A stretch of DNA of 64,000 bases, from the NCBI GenBank assembly GCA_016713035.1, contig JADJPW010000004.1, forward strand, positions 310,001 through 374,000. Direction: 5' to 3'. Below the pieces are notes generated by a model. It was not told the DNA's origin. It was given only the letters and a program-made list of their open reading frames with translations, and ran no database searches. A program made the position numbers and the translations under genes. Source of the DNA: Verrucomicrobiaceae bacterium. GTDB taxonomy: Bacteria; Verrucomicrobiota; Verrucomicrobiia; Verrucomicrobiales; Verrucomicrobiaceae. Positions 37,438-47,977 of the stretch are shown piece by piece. Positions within the stretch are counted from its first letter, which is position 1, and every line of letters begins with the position of its first letter.

Positions 37438-40400
37438 ATGAAAACGAGCCTTTCAATTGCCGCGTTATTCAGTGTGTTGATGAGTGGGGCAGGACTGGCG
37501 CAGCCGGTTTCGACACGTCCGCCAAGGGATTATACTGCCCTGATCGCGCCGCTGCTGGTGCCGCTGGAGACAGTGCTGAAAAACGCGGGCGAACCGCCGA
37601 AGGATGCTGAGCATGGATGGATCATTCTCGACGAGACATTGCAACACGTGCGCACAGACGGCACCCGTCTCATCGTGGAGCACCAGATCTGCCGCGCCAT
37701 CTCCCAAAGCGGTGCGGAGGGGCTGGGGCGCGAGGTGAACGCCTACCGGCTCAGCACGCAGACGCCGCACCTGGTGCTGGCGCGCAGCATTCAGCCGGAC
37801 GGACTGCGCCAAGAGGTGAAGCCCGAGGCCTGCTTTCTGCAAACCCCGCAGCGAGAGGCAGACTACGACCTGTACAACGACAGCGGGGAGCTGGTGGTCA
37901 TCTTTCCGAATGTGAAGCCGGGCACGGTGACGGAGTTCATCATCGTCACAGAGGAGAAAAAGCCGCGCATCCCGGGGCATTACGTGACCTCATTTGATTT
38001 TCGCTACGGCTGGCCAGTGCGGCAACTCCGCGCCGTCTCCGAACTGCCTGCGGACTATGCAAAACGGCTGAACCTCACGCCGCTCGGGGCCGGCGTGCCC
38101 GATCCGGTCGTGGAAAAGCTGAAAAGCGGCCGTCAGCGCTGGACCTGGGAGGTGGAGCGCACACTGCCCACACGCAGTGAGCCAGGACGCGCGCCTTACG
38201 ACCAGACGGGGCCGCTCGTGCGGCTGAACACGCTGCGTGATTGGACGGAATTCGCCGACTGGTATCGCCCGCTGGCGGAAAAGAACCTCGTTTTGGGCAA
38301 AAAGCTCGAGGCAGAGGTGGAGAAGTGGACCGCTGCCGCGAAGTCGCCGCGCGAGGTGCTGGACATCCTGCACACACACGTGGCGAATGACGTGCGCTAT
38401 GTGGGGCTGGAGTTTGGCAGTTGTGACATCGAGCCGCATACAGCCTCGGAGGTTTGGGACCACCAGTATGGCGACTGCAAGGACAAGGCATCGCTGCTGG
38501 CGGCCCTTTTGCGGCACAAAAACATCCCCGCGCATCTCGTGCTGGTGAACACGAATCACCTCGGCCGGGTAGAGAGGCGCTGCGCGGACTGGCGTGACTT
38601 CAATCATGCCATCCTTGTCGCCGACCTGCCTGATGGGCCGGTGTTTTGCGATCCGACTATCGAGGGCTCCGCGCCGGGCATGCTGGCTCCGAGCAGCGCG
38701 GAGCGTGATGTGCTTGTGATGTCGAAACCCGAGCGCTGGATGCGTACGCCTGGACAAGATGCCGGCCATTACGCGATGAATCTGGACGCGCAGATGTCCG
38801 CGACAGGCGAGCTCTCCGGCTGGGCCACGCTGGAGGCAGACGGGTATCTCGGCACCTATTTCCAAAACATCGAGAAGACCAGCACGCGCGAGCAGTTGAA
38901 GGACCGCCTGCGCAAGCACCTCGAAGATGTTTGGCAGGGAGCAGGCGTGATCGACATCAAAACGATGGCGCGGGAGTCTGGAGCGCCCTATCGCATCCAG
39001 GCCTATTTCATCGTGCCGTCCTCGGGATCGCCAACGCTGCGTTTTCCCTTCGATGTGAGCTACCTGCCGGACTTTGGCTCAGGTGAGGCGCGTCAGACGG
39101 ACGCCTTCATGTGGCGTGACCGGAACAGCACGCATTCCGTGATCACGTTGCCGACAGGCGTGCGCCCGGCATCGGTGCCGGCTCCATTGACCGTCACGCA
39201 TGAGCACGGCAGCGGCACCGGACGGTGGAATCTGGAAGGTGGGAAGCTACATGCGGAGCTGAGCTTTCAGGTGAAATCATCCCGCCTGCCTGCGGCAGAA
39301 GTGCAGGACTTCATGGAGTCGGTGGCGGCGCTGCGCGCGTGGCTGGACAAACCGGTAACAATGGAGACGGCGGGAAATGTAGGGCCGGACGGCGCGGGTG
39401 CTCCGCCTGCGGATTCGTTGGCCACCATGCCCCGCATGCCGAGCGGCGAGGGCCAGATCGACCTTATCGCGGAGCGTTTTCCGCTTGATGGCGACTTGAA
39501 CCTACGCCGGAAGGCCTACGAAAAGATGATTGAATGGTTTCCGAAGGACGCGCACGCACAGTTCTTTGCGCAGACGCAGATCGCCTACGTGGAGCACATG
39601 CAAGAAAAGCACGCGGAGGCCGTGCGGCGGCTGCGCGGCCTGCTCGCGGCGCAAAAAGGTAGCATGCCGGTCGAGGATAGCGCGTTCGCGGAGTATGTGC
39701 TCGCCATCGCGCTGCGCGGCCAGAAGCAGGACGCCGGGGCGCTGGAGCTGCTGGAGGGGATCGCCAGGCACAAGGAGATCAGCACCTTCCGCCGCGCCTG
39801 GGCACAAACCGTGCGCAGCCAGATCTTGGAGGAAAAAGAGCCAGCAAAAGCACTCGAAGCCGCGCAGGCCGGCCTGGACCTACATGATGGCGATGTAGCC
39901 GCGCTGCTGCAGAGTGTTTGCATCCTGCATGCACGGCTCGGCCAGGCGGAACCGCTGAAAAAATCCGTCGCCGCGTTCCTGGCCAAAGAAACGCCGCGCA
40001 CTGCGGAGCAGATGCGCGCTCTGGCGGCCTCGGTGAACGACCTCGCACTCGAAAAGCCGGCCGATGCGCGCCTGCTCGCGGAAACTCTCGCCGCTTTTGG
40101 CGAAGAGGATCGCTTTGGAAAGCAATACAATGACGCGCTCGCCTCCGCGCGGGTGCGATCGGAGGCTCAGGGCCTGTTTGGCGGCATCCGTGAGCGTCTG
40201 AATACATGGCTCGCCGCGCATCCGGACGATCTGCCTGCATGGCAGGTGCCGGACACGCTGAAGACGCAGGAGGACTTCACCGCCGCCATCGAGAAGGCTC
40301 TCCAGCGCGAGAACTACGACTACGCGGAGCTCACGCGGCTCGCGGTCGAGTCGCTCGTGCGCTTCGAGCCCGGCGCATGGTATGGCGAGCGACTGTGGCG

Positions 40401-43400
40401 CGCCGCGACCTATGTCGAGCTACTTGACCGCAAACAGGTCACCGCCGCGCCACCGCCGCTGATGATGCAGCTCATCGAGCTATGTGAATCTACGCCGCCG
40501 CAGAGCGATCCGCACGTGGAGGCGCGCTTCCTGCGCGCGCTCATGCTGAAGCGCCGCGACCAGCGCGCAGAAGAAGCCGAAATCCTGCGTGAACTCATCC
40601 AGCGGCCTGGCATTGATGATGGTTACCGCCTCAGTGCCATTGATCGCGTGAAGGACTGCGCGGTCGCGCGCGGGAAGCCTACGGAAGTATTTGAGGTGCT
40701 GCGGCTGTTGCGGAAATACCCCACCTACTACTCCGTGCCCACGAGTCTGCTGGAGGGCATCCTTCTCGCACTCGAAACTGGTGATGAAAAAACCGCGTTC
40801 GAGCTGCTCGGCGACCTGCGCGCCATCAAACCCGCCATAACTGCAAAGACCACGGCGGCTGACCACGTCACCTCGTTCCTGAAACTCGCCGAGGATGAAA
40901 AGGCTCTCCGTGCATGGTGGGAGCACAGCGCGCGCTGGTGGCCCGTGTGGCAGGCCTTTGAGCGTGATCACCTTCCCGCGCGGGATGTGAAAGATCCGCT
41001 TGTTCCCGTCATTCCATCCCTCAGTGCGTTTGGCGAGCAATTGCGCAAAAACAGCGATGCAGGGCTTCACAAGGACGTGCTCGACTCCGTGCGCCTGCTC
41101 GGTCACGCGGCACGCTGGCAGCCCGGCATGGCCGTGGAGCTCTGCACGCTCGCCAGCATGGGCCTTCCCGCATTGGAGAAGATCGTGGCGGATTACAGGA
41201 AGCTCGTCATCGCCATCCATGATGTCGGCGGATTCACAGAAGCAGTTCAATCCGCCCGCGTCGCGATCTGGGCGGCCATTGCTCACATCGACGGCACCTC
41301 GCCGCAGTCCGGCATCGACATCGCCCGCGCTTACCTGGAGAAAAACGGTTCCAAAGATGACTTCGGTCTCACTATGCTGCGGCTGTGGGCCGTTGCCGCG
41401 GTCAAAACCGGCAAAGACCTCGCCGCCCCGACCGCTGCGCTCGTCAAGCGCCTCGCCAGCTCCGATCCGAATGGCAACCGCGCGATGACGGTCAAATCCC
41501 TGGCCGGCCTTTATCAAAAACAGAACATGCGTGCCGAGGAACTCGCGCTGCTGAAGGCGGAAATCGACGATCAGCGCAACAAAGACGCCGGAGATGGCCT
41601 CACCCAGCTCCGTCAGCGCTACGAGACGCTGCTGGATGGCGGAGGAGGTGGCGATGGACCAGCGCTCGCCGTCAAAGCCTGGCTCAGCACCCAAAAACCC
41701 GCCTGGTATGACCACATGCGCCCGAAGGATCTCAAGGACGAGAAAGCAGCCGACCCGGACGAGGCCATGGCACCGGGCAATGAAAAGTCACTCACCATAC
41801 CGGAGGCGGTAAAGCTTTGCTGCCTCGTCGCACTGGATTCCGAGCAGCCGGAGCAGCGGCGCTTAAGCGCTGTGCAGTATCTTGGTTGGTATCTGCCTGT
41901 CATCTCCTCGGACATGCAGGCCTTCAAAAGCGGGCTCGATGCGCTCAAGAACGAAAAGAACCTGCCGCGTCCGGTTCGTGCCTTCACCATCTGGCTCGCG
42001 GCACGCAAAAGCTACTGGAACGACCTCCACGCCCCGCTGCGCCACGCGCTGGCCGAGCCCCTGCTCGATCATCTGCGCGAAGATTTGTCTGGCGAGCTCG
42101 CCGCCATCCGCCGCTATGCCCGTGTCGATCCGCAGGACCTCGACGCCACCGAAGCGCTGGCTACGGAAATTCTCAAAGGCACGCTCGACTACATCTCGCT
42201 CGAGTCCCTCCAGCGCTGCATCCGTCGCCTAGCCGAAGCAGGTAGCAGTGAACCTGTGCTGCCATTGAGAACACCCGTCTCGGGCGCGCACCGTCTCGCC
42301 GAAGCGGGCCGATTGGAGCAGGCGCGTCGTCATTATAAGGCCATGTCCACCGCCCGCTACGATGAGGAGTCCGCACGCCAAAAAGCCGCGCAGCAGCTTG
42401 CGGCCCTGAAAACCATCAACGCGGCCCAAAAGCTCAAACCCGTTCATGATGCCCTCAAGGCCTGGTTCCTCGCCAGCCACGTCGCCAAGTCTCCAGGGGC
42501 CAAACCTGTGCCGGAGCCCATGGATTCGGACGACCCGCTCGACATGCCGGATGAGGAAAAGCTCCAATTGTTCCGCCAGCAGGTGCAAAAGAGCTCCTGG
42601 CCGCGCGAGGATCTCGATTTTTGGATTCACGTCGTCCAAGCACTGCCGCGTAATGAGAAGCTCGTGCCCGCTGCGCTCGAAATGCTGCACATCGCACTGG
42701 AAAAAGCCCCTGATGATGAAATCCGCGCCAATCTCGTCGATGATGCCTCGGGCCTCGTGGACCTGGATGATCCTCCGACCCTCGCCAAGCTCGATGAAGT
42801 GCTCAAACCCTGGCGCGCGCGCCAGGACATGCCTTCCACTCAAGATGCTCTGCGCCTGCATGACTTCACGATGAAGCTCCGCGTCGGCCAGGAGGTAGAT
42901 CTCTTTGCCGCGCTGGCCACGCTGCAAACCCCGAACCGCCAGTCCTTCGCTCGTGCACGTCTGCTCACTGCACTCGTGGCGCGCGAGGACAAGGCTGGCC
43001 TCAAACGACTCATCAACATGATCGAGCCGGACGAACTCCTCGGCCGCGGCCTCATTGACGAGTCCATCCATGCCTATCGCCTCCTCGACATGAAAGATGA
43101 GCAGGAACTCGCCACCGACCAGATGCGCCAGATCATCGAAAGGGAGCTCATCGGTGCCTGGATGTCCCCTCACGGTGATAAGGCCACGGCGGTTGTTTAT
43201 TTCGCCACCCAGTTGGAGGATCCCTCGCTCGTCCCGACGGAGTTCACCACCTACATCAGCTCACGCCTGCGCGATCCACATGAAAAATGGTTCTTCATCG
43301 CCAAGGATGCCTTCCTGCGCCGCGATTGGGAAAAATGTGCCCAGGCCGCGAAGGAAGGCATCAAAATCTTCTCCACCATTTACGACTACCACTACCTACT

Positions 43401-43533
43401 CGGCATGGCGGAGGCTGCACTCGGTCACAAAGACGCCGCCATCACCGCGCTCAGCACTTACGTGAAATTCGACCACAACACCCGCGAGGCCACCCTGGCA
43501 AACAAACGCCTCGCGGAACTGCGGAAGCCATGA
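37438..43533 (+). CDS. Giant exported DUF3857/transglutaminase-like protein with long helical repeat region
   Basis: 2,031 residues from ATG 37438 (MKTSLSIAALFSVLMSGAGLAQ is a signal peptide). Residues about 60-280 match DUF3857. The transglutaminase-like core follows, with Cys347 in YGDCKDKASLLAALL, His390 in DFNHAILVADLPDG and Asp405 in VFCDPTIEG, so the whole triad is present. From about residue 690 to the end the protein is alpha-helical with tetratricopeptide-like repeats (ALEAAQAGLDLHDGDVAALL; AVVYFATQLEDPSL; DAAITALSTYVKFDHNTREA). Family members are usually 600-900 residues, so the C-terminal extension is large. It is probably a periplasmic scaffold or protease-like enzyme. The reading frame is intact for 6.1 kb. 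Confidence 0.87.
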   Translation: MKTSLSIAALFSVLMSGAGLAQPVSTRPPRDYTALIAPLLVPLETVLKNAGEPPKDAEHGWIILDETLQHVRTDGTRLIVEHQICRAISQSGAEGLGREVNAYRLSTQTPHLVLARSIQPDGLRQEVKPEACFLQTPQREADYDLYNDSGELVVIFPNVKPGTVTEFIIVTEEKKPRIPGHYVTSFDFRYGWPVRQLRAVSELPADYAKRLNLTPLGAGVPDPVVEKLKSGRQRWTWEVERTLPTRSEPGRAPYDQTGPLVRLNTLRDWTEFADWYRPLAEKNLVLGKKLEAEVEKWTAAAKSPREVLDILHTHVANDVRYVGLEFGSCDIEPHTASEVWDHQYGDCKDKASLLAALLRHKNIPAHLVLVNTNHLGRVERRCADWRDFNHAILVADLPDGPVFCDPTIEGSAPGMLAPSSAERDVLVMSKPERWMRTPGQDAGHYAMNLDAQMSATGELSGWATLEADGYLGTYFQNIEKTSTREQLKDRLRKHLEDVWQGAGVIDIKTMARESGAPYRIQAYFIVPSSGSPTLRFPFDVSYLPDFGSGEARQTDAFMWRDRNSTHSVITLPTGVRPASVPAPLTVTHEHGSGTGRWNLEGGKLHAELSFQVKSSRLPAAEVQDFMESVAALRAWLDKPVTMETAGNVGPDGAGAPPADSLATMPRMPSGEGQIDLIAERFPLDGDLNLRRKAYEKMIEWFPKDAHAQFFAQTQIAYVEHMQEKHAEAVRRLRGLLAAQKGSMPVEDSAFAEYVLAIALRGQKQDAGALELLEGIARHKEISTFRRAWAQTVRSQILEEKEPAKALEAAQAGLDLHDGDVAALLQSVCILHARLGQAEPLKKSVAAFLAKETPRTAEQMRALAASVNDLALEKPADARLLAETLAAFGEEDRFGKQYNDALASARVRSEAQGLFGGIRERLNTWLAAHPDDLPAWQVPDTLKTQEDFTAAIEKALQRENYDYAELTRLAVESLVRFEPGAWYGERLWRAATYVELLDRKQVTAAPPPLMMQLIELCESTPPQSDPHVEARFLRALMLKRRDQRAEEAEILRELIQRPGIDDGYRLSAIDRVKDCAVARGKPTEVFEVLRLLRKYPTYYSVPTSLLEGILLALETGDEKTAFELLGDLRAIKPAITAKTTAADHVTSFLKLAEDEKALRAWWEHSARWWPVWQAFERDHLPARDVKDPLVPVIPSLSAFGEQLRKNSDAGLHKDVLDSVRLLGHAARWQPGMAVELCTLASMGLPALEKIVADYRKLVIAIHDVGGFTEAVQSARVAIWAAIAHIDGTSPQSGIDIARAYLEKNGSKDDFGLTMLRLWAVAAVKTGKDLAAPTAALVKRLASSDPNGNRAMTVKSLAGLYQKQNMRAEELALLKAEIDDQRNKDAGDGLTQLRQRYETLLDGGGGGDGPALAVKAWLSTQKPAWYDHMRPKDLKDEKAADPDEAMAPGNEKSLTIPEAVKLCCLVALDSEQPEQRRLSAVQYLGWYLPVISSDMQAFKSGLDALKNEKNLPRPVRAFTIWLAARKSYWNDLHAPLRHALAEPLLDHLREDLSGELAAIRRYARVDPQDLDATEALATEILKGTLDYISLESLQRCIRRLAEAGSSEPVLPLRTPVSGAHRLAEAGRLEQARRHYKAMSTARYDEESARQKAAQQLAALKTINAAQKLKPVHDALKAWFLASHVAKSPGAKPVPEPMDSDDPLDMPDEEKLQLFRQQVQKSSWPREDLDFWIHVVQALPRNEKLVPAALEMLHIALEKAPDDEIRANLVDDASGLVDLDDPPTLAKLDEVLKPWRARQDMPSTQDALRLHDFTMKLRVGQEVDLFAALATLQTPNRQSFARARLLTALVAREDKAGLKRLINMIEPDELLGRGLIDESIHAYRLLDMKDEQELATDQMRQIIERELIGAWMSPHGDKATAVVYFATQLEDPSLVPTEFTTYISSRLRDPHEKWFFIAKDAFLRRDWEKCAQAAKEGIKIFSTIYDYHYLLGMAEAALGHKDAAITALSTYVKFDHNTREATLANKRLAELRKP

Positions 43534-43537
43534 TGTA

Positions 43538-44797
43538 TCATTCCCGTGCCCGCACCGTCGCGTAGTTGCGCTTGCCTTTGCGCAGCACGCAGAGCTTTCC
43601 ATCCAGGAAATCTGCCGCAGTGAGCGTAGCGGGGGTGTCTGCCGCGACTTGCTTGTTGTTGATGTAGAAGCCGCCGCCTTTGAGCAGGCGGTTCGCATCG
43701 CCCTTGGAGGTGGCGAGGCCTAGCTGCACCAGCAGGTCAGGCACACTTGGGATCGCAGCGAGATCGATTTCGCAGCTCGGAGCAGAGGCCGTGGCCTCGA
43801 TGAGCGTGCCCACATCAGCCGTGGCCAGATCGGCTCCGCCGAAGAGGGCTTCGGAGGCGAGGATGACCTTTTGCAGCTCCGCTTCGCCATGAACGAGCTT
43901 CGTGACCTCTGCGGCGAGACGTTTGTGGCCGCTGCGCAGTTCGGGACGCGCGGCGTGCTCGGCCTCGATAGCGGTGATCTCTTCCTGTGACAGCAGCGTG
44001 AAGTAGCGCAGGAAGCGAGGCACGTCCGGGTCTTCGCTGTTCACCCAGAACTGGTAGAAGGCATACGGACTCGTCTTGTGACGATCCATCCAGATGGCAC
44101 CGGCTTCGGATTTGCCAAATTTTTTGCCGCTGCTCGTGGTGATGAGCGGGAAGGTGATGACGTGCGCCGCTTCGCCACGCATGCGGCGGATGAGATCGAG
44201 TCCGGAAACCATGTTCCCCCACTGGTCACTGCCACCAATCTGGAAACGGCAACCATGCAGGTCAAAGAGCTTCACAAAGTCATACGCCTGCAAAATCATG
44301 TAGGTGAACTCCGTGAAGCTGATGCCGTTCTCCAGCCGCGAGGCCACGCTATCGCGGGCGAGCATGACAGAGACGGAGAAATTTTTGCCAATGTCCCGCA
44401 GGAGCTGCACAGCGCTCATGGAGCTGATCCAGTCCGCATTGTTCACGACGATGGTTTTGTCTGGATCGAGCACGCTGCGCACCTGCACGCCGATTTTTTC
44501 GACGTATTGGGCCACGGTCTCGGGTGTGTTCAGCGTGCGCTCATTTGCCTTGCCACTGGGATCGCCGATGAGCCCCGTGCCGCCGCCGAGGATGGCGATG
44601 GCCTTGTGCCCGTGCTCCTGCACGCGGCGCAGCGCCATGAGCGGCAGCAGATTGCCGATGTGGAGGCTGTCCGCAGTCGGATCAAAGCCGCAGTAGAAGG
44701 TCTGCGGCGTTTTGAGCGCTTCGTGGATGGCTTCGAGGTCGCTGGCCTGTTTCAAAAGGCCGCGCCATTCGAGATCGGCAATGAGGTCTGTGGGCAT
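43538..44797 (-). CDS. tyrS: Tyrosyl-tRNA synthetase
   Basis: A 419-residue class I synthetase that charges tRNA-Tyr. It shows the HIGN signature (DSLHIGNLLPLMALR, 46-49), tyrosine-binding YCGFDPTADS, GGSDQWGNMVSGLDLIRR and the KMSKS-equivalent KFGKS at 226-230. The C-terminal S4-like domain (VQLGLATSKGDANRLLKGGG, VAADTPATL) is complete. Convergent with the giant gene, only 4 nt apart. Divergent from the PSCyt1 gene. Confidence 0.96.
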   Translation of the reverse strand: MPTDLIADLEWRGLLKQASDLEAIHEALKTPQTFYCGFDPTADSLHIGNLLPLMALRRVQEHGHKAIAILGGGTGLIGDPSGKANERTLNTPETVAQYVEKIGVQVRSVLDPDKTIVVNNADWISSMSAVQLLRDIGKNFSVSVMLARDSVASRLENGISFTEFTYMILQAYDFVKLFDLHGCRFQIGGSDQWGNMVSGLDLIRRMRGEAAHVITFPLITTSSGKKFGKSEAGAIWMDRHKTSPYAFYQFWVNSEDPDVPRFLRYFTLLSQEEITAIEAEHAARPELRSGHKRLAAEVTKLVHGEAELQKVILASEALFGGADLATADVGTLIEATASAPSCEIDLAAIPSVPDLLVQLGLATSKGDANRLLKGGGFYINNKQVAADTPATLTAADFLDGKLCVLRKGKRNYATVRARE

Positions 44798-44918
44798 GGA
44801 GCGTTCCTTGTGGAGCGGCTAGGCGGAGTGTCAAGGTACAGGCTAGTTTCCGCCTTGGCGGGATTTTGCCAAACGAAGCGCCTGAATCCTCATCGCGGAT
44901 GACGTATGTTGTCCGCTC

Positions 44919-47900
44919 ATGATCCGTTACGCACCCATTTTGCTTTTGCTGGCCACCGCTGCGGCGGCAGAGGAGCCGCTCAGCTTCAACCGAGACATCC
45001 GCCCCATCCTCTCGGAGAACTGCTTTGCCTGCCACGGCTTTGATTCGAAGAAGCGGGAGGCCGAACTGCGGCTCGATACGCCGGAAGGTGCCTACACGGC
45101 CAAGGACGGCGCGTTTCCGATCAAGCCGGGCGATTTGGCGAAGAGCGAGGTCTGGCAGCGCATCATCACGACGGACGAAGACGACCTCATGCCGCCGCCG
45201 AAGTCGCACAAGAAGCTCACGCAGAAGCAGAAGGACATGCTGAAGCTCTGGATCGAGCAGGGGGCGTCGTATCAGAAGCACTGGGCCTTTGAAAAACCTG
45301 CCGAGAAGGCCGGAGCGAGCATCGACAGCCTGCTCGCCGAACGCCAATTGAAGGACAAGCTGGGCTTTGCGGATGAAGCGGATCGCGAGACGCTGATCCG
45401 CCGCGTGTCCTTCACACTCACCGGCCTGCCGCCGACGCTGGCGGAGGTGGATGCTTTCCTCAAAGGCCAGTCCTACGAGGACATGGTGGACCAGTACATG
45501 AAGTCGCCACGCTTCGGTGAGGAGATGGCGCGGCATTGGTTGGATGTGGCGCGTTATGCGGACACGCATGGCCTGCATCTCGACAACGAGCGCAGCACCT
45601 GGGCCTATCGCGACTGGGTGGTGAAGGCCTTCAATGAGAACCTGCCGTTTGATCAATTCACCGTGTGGCAGATCGCGGGCGATCAGCTCCCGAATGCCAC
45701 GCCGGATCAAATCACCGCCACGGGCTTCTCACGCTGCAATGTGACGACGAGTGAAGGCGGCGCGATTGATGAGGAGTATCGCCATCTTTATGCCGTGGAC
45801 CGCGCGGCAACGCTCACCACGGCCTGGCTCGGCCTCACCGGCGGTTGTGCGCAGTGTCACGATCACAAATACGATCCGCTGACCACAGCGGAGTTTTACT
45901 CGCTCTACGCCTTCTTTTACAGCGGTGCCGATCCAGCGATGGACAAGAACATCTCGTCCACAGAGCCCTTTTTGCGACTCCCAACTCCAGAGCAGCAAAA
46001 AGCGCTCGATGCGGCCATCACCGCCGAAAATGCCGCGCTGAAGGCTCTCGATGATTCGGCGCAAAAAGCCACCTACACCGAGAAAAAGGCCGCCGAGGCT
46101 CAAACCATCACGCAGGTGCTTTTCGACGACGTTTTCGCTCCCGGCATGGAAACGAAGAACACCACGCGAAACCCCAGCGTGTGGGAAAACAAGCCCGCCT
46201 ATGGCGCAAAGTCCGGCCAGCGAGTGCTGCGGATCGCGAATGGGCAGTTCAGCGAGGAAATTCTCACGCCGCAACTCACGCCTGTGGTGCTCGCGGAATC
46301 GCCACGCATCAGCGTGTGGGCACGCGTTGATCCGCTGAGCCCGCCACGCGTGCTTTGTCTCAACATCAATGGCCGCCGACTCATGTGGGGCGATGCGAAA
46401 GCCTTTGAAGGGCTCACTTACTTCCAGGAAAACGCGATCACCGTCGGCGAGCTGCCAAAGCCCGGCGTGTGGACCCAGCTCAGCGTCGATCCGGCGGCCG
46501 TGCTCGGCTTCAAGCCCGGCACTCGCCTCAATACGATCAGCCTCCAGCAAGTCGGCGGTGTCGTGATGTGGGATCGCCTCGAAGTCAGTGGCAAGACCAC
46601 CGCGGACAAGCATGCGCTGACCTCCTTCACGACTTGGTGGAAGCAGGTCAGCGGCTCCAAGAAGAATCCGTCCGATGTGCCCGCCGCCGAGCTGAAGACG
46701 CTCATGACCGCGCCGGACAAAGTCACCGATGCGAAGCAGCGCGAGGCCTTGCTGCGCTTTTACCTCGCCCGCGTCGCCCAGCCTGTGAACGAGGAGATCG
46801 CGCAGCGTCGCATCGCGTGGGAAACCGCGAAAAACCTCCGCGCAGCGGCTGACTCGGCGATTCCAGGCACCTTCGTCTTCCGCGATGAAGAAAAGCCGCG
46901 CGACACCTTCATCGCCATGCGCGGTGCCTACAACAAACTCGGCGACAAGGTCGAGCCCACCACGCCCGCCGCCTTTCATCCGCTCAAGAAAACCGGTGCT
47001 CGCGCCACGCGCCTCGATCTCGCGAACTGGCTCGTGGCTCCTGAAAACCCGATGACGGCCCGCGTGACGGTGAACCGCTTCTGGCAGCAGGTTTTCGGCA
47101 TCGGTTTGGTCAAAACCAGCCACGACTTCGGCTCCCAGGGCGAACCTCCGAGCCATCCTGAGCTGCTTGATGATCTCGCGGTGCGTTTTCAAAAGGGCGG
47201 CTGGAATGTGAAGCAGCTCATCAAGCAACTCGTGATGACCAAAGCCTTCAAACAATCCTCGCCCGTCGAATCAAACCTCCTCAGCCTCGATCCTGACAAC
47301 CGCTTGCTCGCTCGCGGCCCACGCATCCGTCTCGATGCCGAGCAAATCCGTGACAACGCGCTCTTCGTCAGCGGCCTCATCAACCTCGACATGGGCGGTC
47401 GCGGCGTGCGCACCTACCAGCCGCCAAACATTTGGGAACCCGTCGGTTACGGCGACAGCAACACGCGCTACTACCTCCAAGACCACGGCCCCGCGCTCTA
47501 CCGCCGCAGCCTCTACAGCTTCCTCAAGCGCACCGCCCCGCCGCCCTTCATGAGCAACTTCGATGCGCCGAACCGCGAACAAAGCTGCACCCGTCGCGAA
47601 CGCAGCAATACGCCGATGCAAGCCCTCCAGCTCATGAACGACGTCCAGCACTTCGAAGCCGCGAGAGCGCTCGCCGAGCGCGTGATCGCTGAAGCCGGTC
47701 AAGAAGATGAAAAACGCCTCCAATGGCTCTTCCGCACTGTTTTGAGCCGCAAACCGGACGCGAAGGAGACGACGATGCTCACCGCCGCGTTGGCGAAACA
47801 ACGCGAGTTGTATCAAAAAGACCCCAAAGCCGCCGAGAAGGCGATTTTGGTCGGTGAATCGACTCCGAAGAAGATCGCCGCACCTGCTGAAACCGCCGCG

Positions 47901-47957
47901 TGGACCTTGATCGCCAATTTGGTCCTCAACCTCGATGAAACCGTCACGCGGAATTAG
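44919..47957 (+). CDS. PSCyt1-DUF1549-DUF1553 cytochrome protein (planctomycete/verrucomicrobial type)
   Basis: 1,012 residues with signal peptide MIRYAPILLLLATAAAAEE. The cytochrome domain has the haem motif CFACH (35-39) and the signature LSFNRDIRPILSENC. DUF1549 follows (LNRDVRYALSGL-like region FTLTGLPPTLAEVDAFL, HWLDVARYADTHGLH). A middle lectin-like insert (residues about 390-560) is followed by DUF1553 (LANWLVAPENPMTARVTVNR, GLVKTSHDFGSQGEPPSHPEL, FDAPNREQSCTRRERSNTPMQAL). These proteins are typically paired with a DUF1501 partner, as here. They are exported, and roles in polysaccharide oxidation or degradation are proposed from genome context, not proven. Confidence 0.93.
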   Translation: MIRYAPILLLLATAAAAEEPLSFNRDIRPILSENCFACHGFDSKKREAELRLDTPEGAYTAKDGAFPIKPGDLAKSEVWQRIITTDEDDLMPPPKSHKKLTQKQKDMLKLWIEQGASYQKHWAFEKPAEKAGASIDSLLAERQLKDKLGFADEADRETLIRRVSFTLTGLPPTLAEVDAFLKGQSYEDMVDQYMKSPRFGEEMARHWLDVARYADTHGLHLDNERSTWAYRDWVVKAFNENLPFDQFTVWQIAGDQLPNATPDQITATGFSRCNVTTSEGGAIDEEYRHLYAVDRAATLTTAWLGLTGGCAQCHDHKYDPLTTAEFYSLYAFFYSGADPAMDKNISSTEPFLRLPTPEQQKALDAAITAENAALKALDDSAQKATYTEKKAAEAQTITQVLFDDVFAPGMETKNTTRNPSVWENKPAYGAKSGQRVLRIANGQFSEEILTPQLTPVVLAESPRISVWARVDPLSPPRVLCLNINGRRLMWGDAKAFEGLTYFQENAITVGELPKPGVWTQLSVDPAAVLGFKPGTRLNTISLQQVGGVVMWDRLEVSGKTTADKHALTSFTTWWKQVSGSKKNPSDVPAAELKTLMTAPDKVTDAKQREALLRFYLARVAQPVNEEIAQRRIAWETAKNLRAAADSAIPGTFVFRDEEKPRDTFIAMRGAYNKLGDKVEPTTPAAFHPLKKTGARATRLDLANWLVAPENPMTARVTVNRFWQQVFGIGLVKTSHDFGSQGEPPSHPELLDDLAVRFQKGGWNVKQLIKQLVMTKAFKQSSPVESNLLSLDPDNRLLARGPRIRLDAEQIRDNALFVSGLINLDMGGRGVRTYQPPNIWEPVGYGDSNTRYYLQDHGPALYRRSLYSFLKRTAPPPFMSNFDAPNREQSCTRRERSNTPMQALQLMNDVQHFEAARALAERVIAEAGQEDEKRLQWLFRTVLSRKPDAKETTMLTAALAKQRELYQKDPKAAEKAILVGESTPKKIAAPAETAAWTLIANLVLNLDETVTRN

Positions 47958-47977
47958 GTGGTGGCCTTTCTGAAGCT

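Noticed and set aside
40480..41715. 411-residue minus-strand frame within the giant gene
   Set aside because: Lies entirely inside an intact 6.1-kb coding frame with signal peptide and triad.
45729..47255. 508-residue minus-strand open frame antisense to the DUF1553 gene
   Set aside because: It shadows a strongly conserved plus-strand gene, is rich in Arg/Glu/His typical of antisense frames in GC-rich DNA, and has no family motif.
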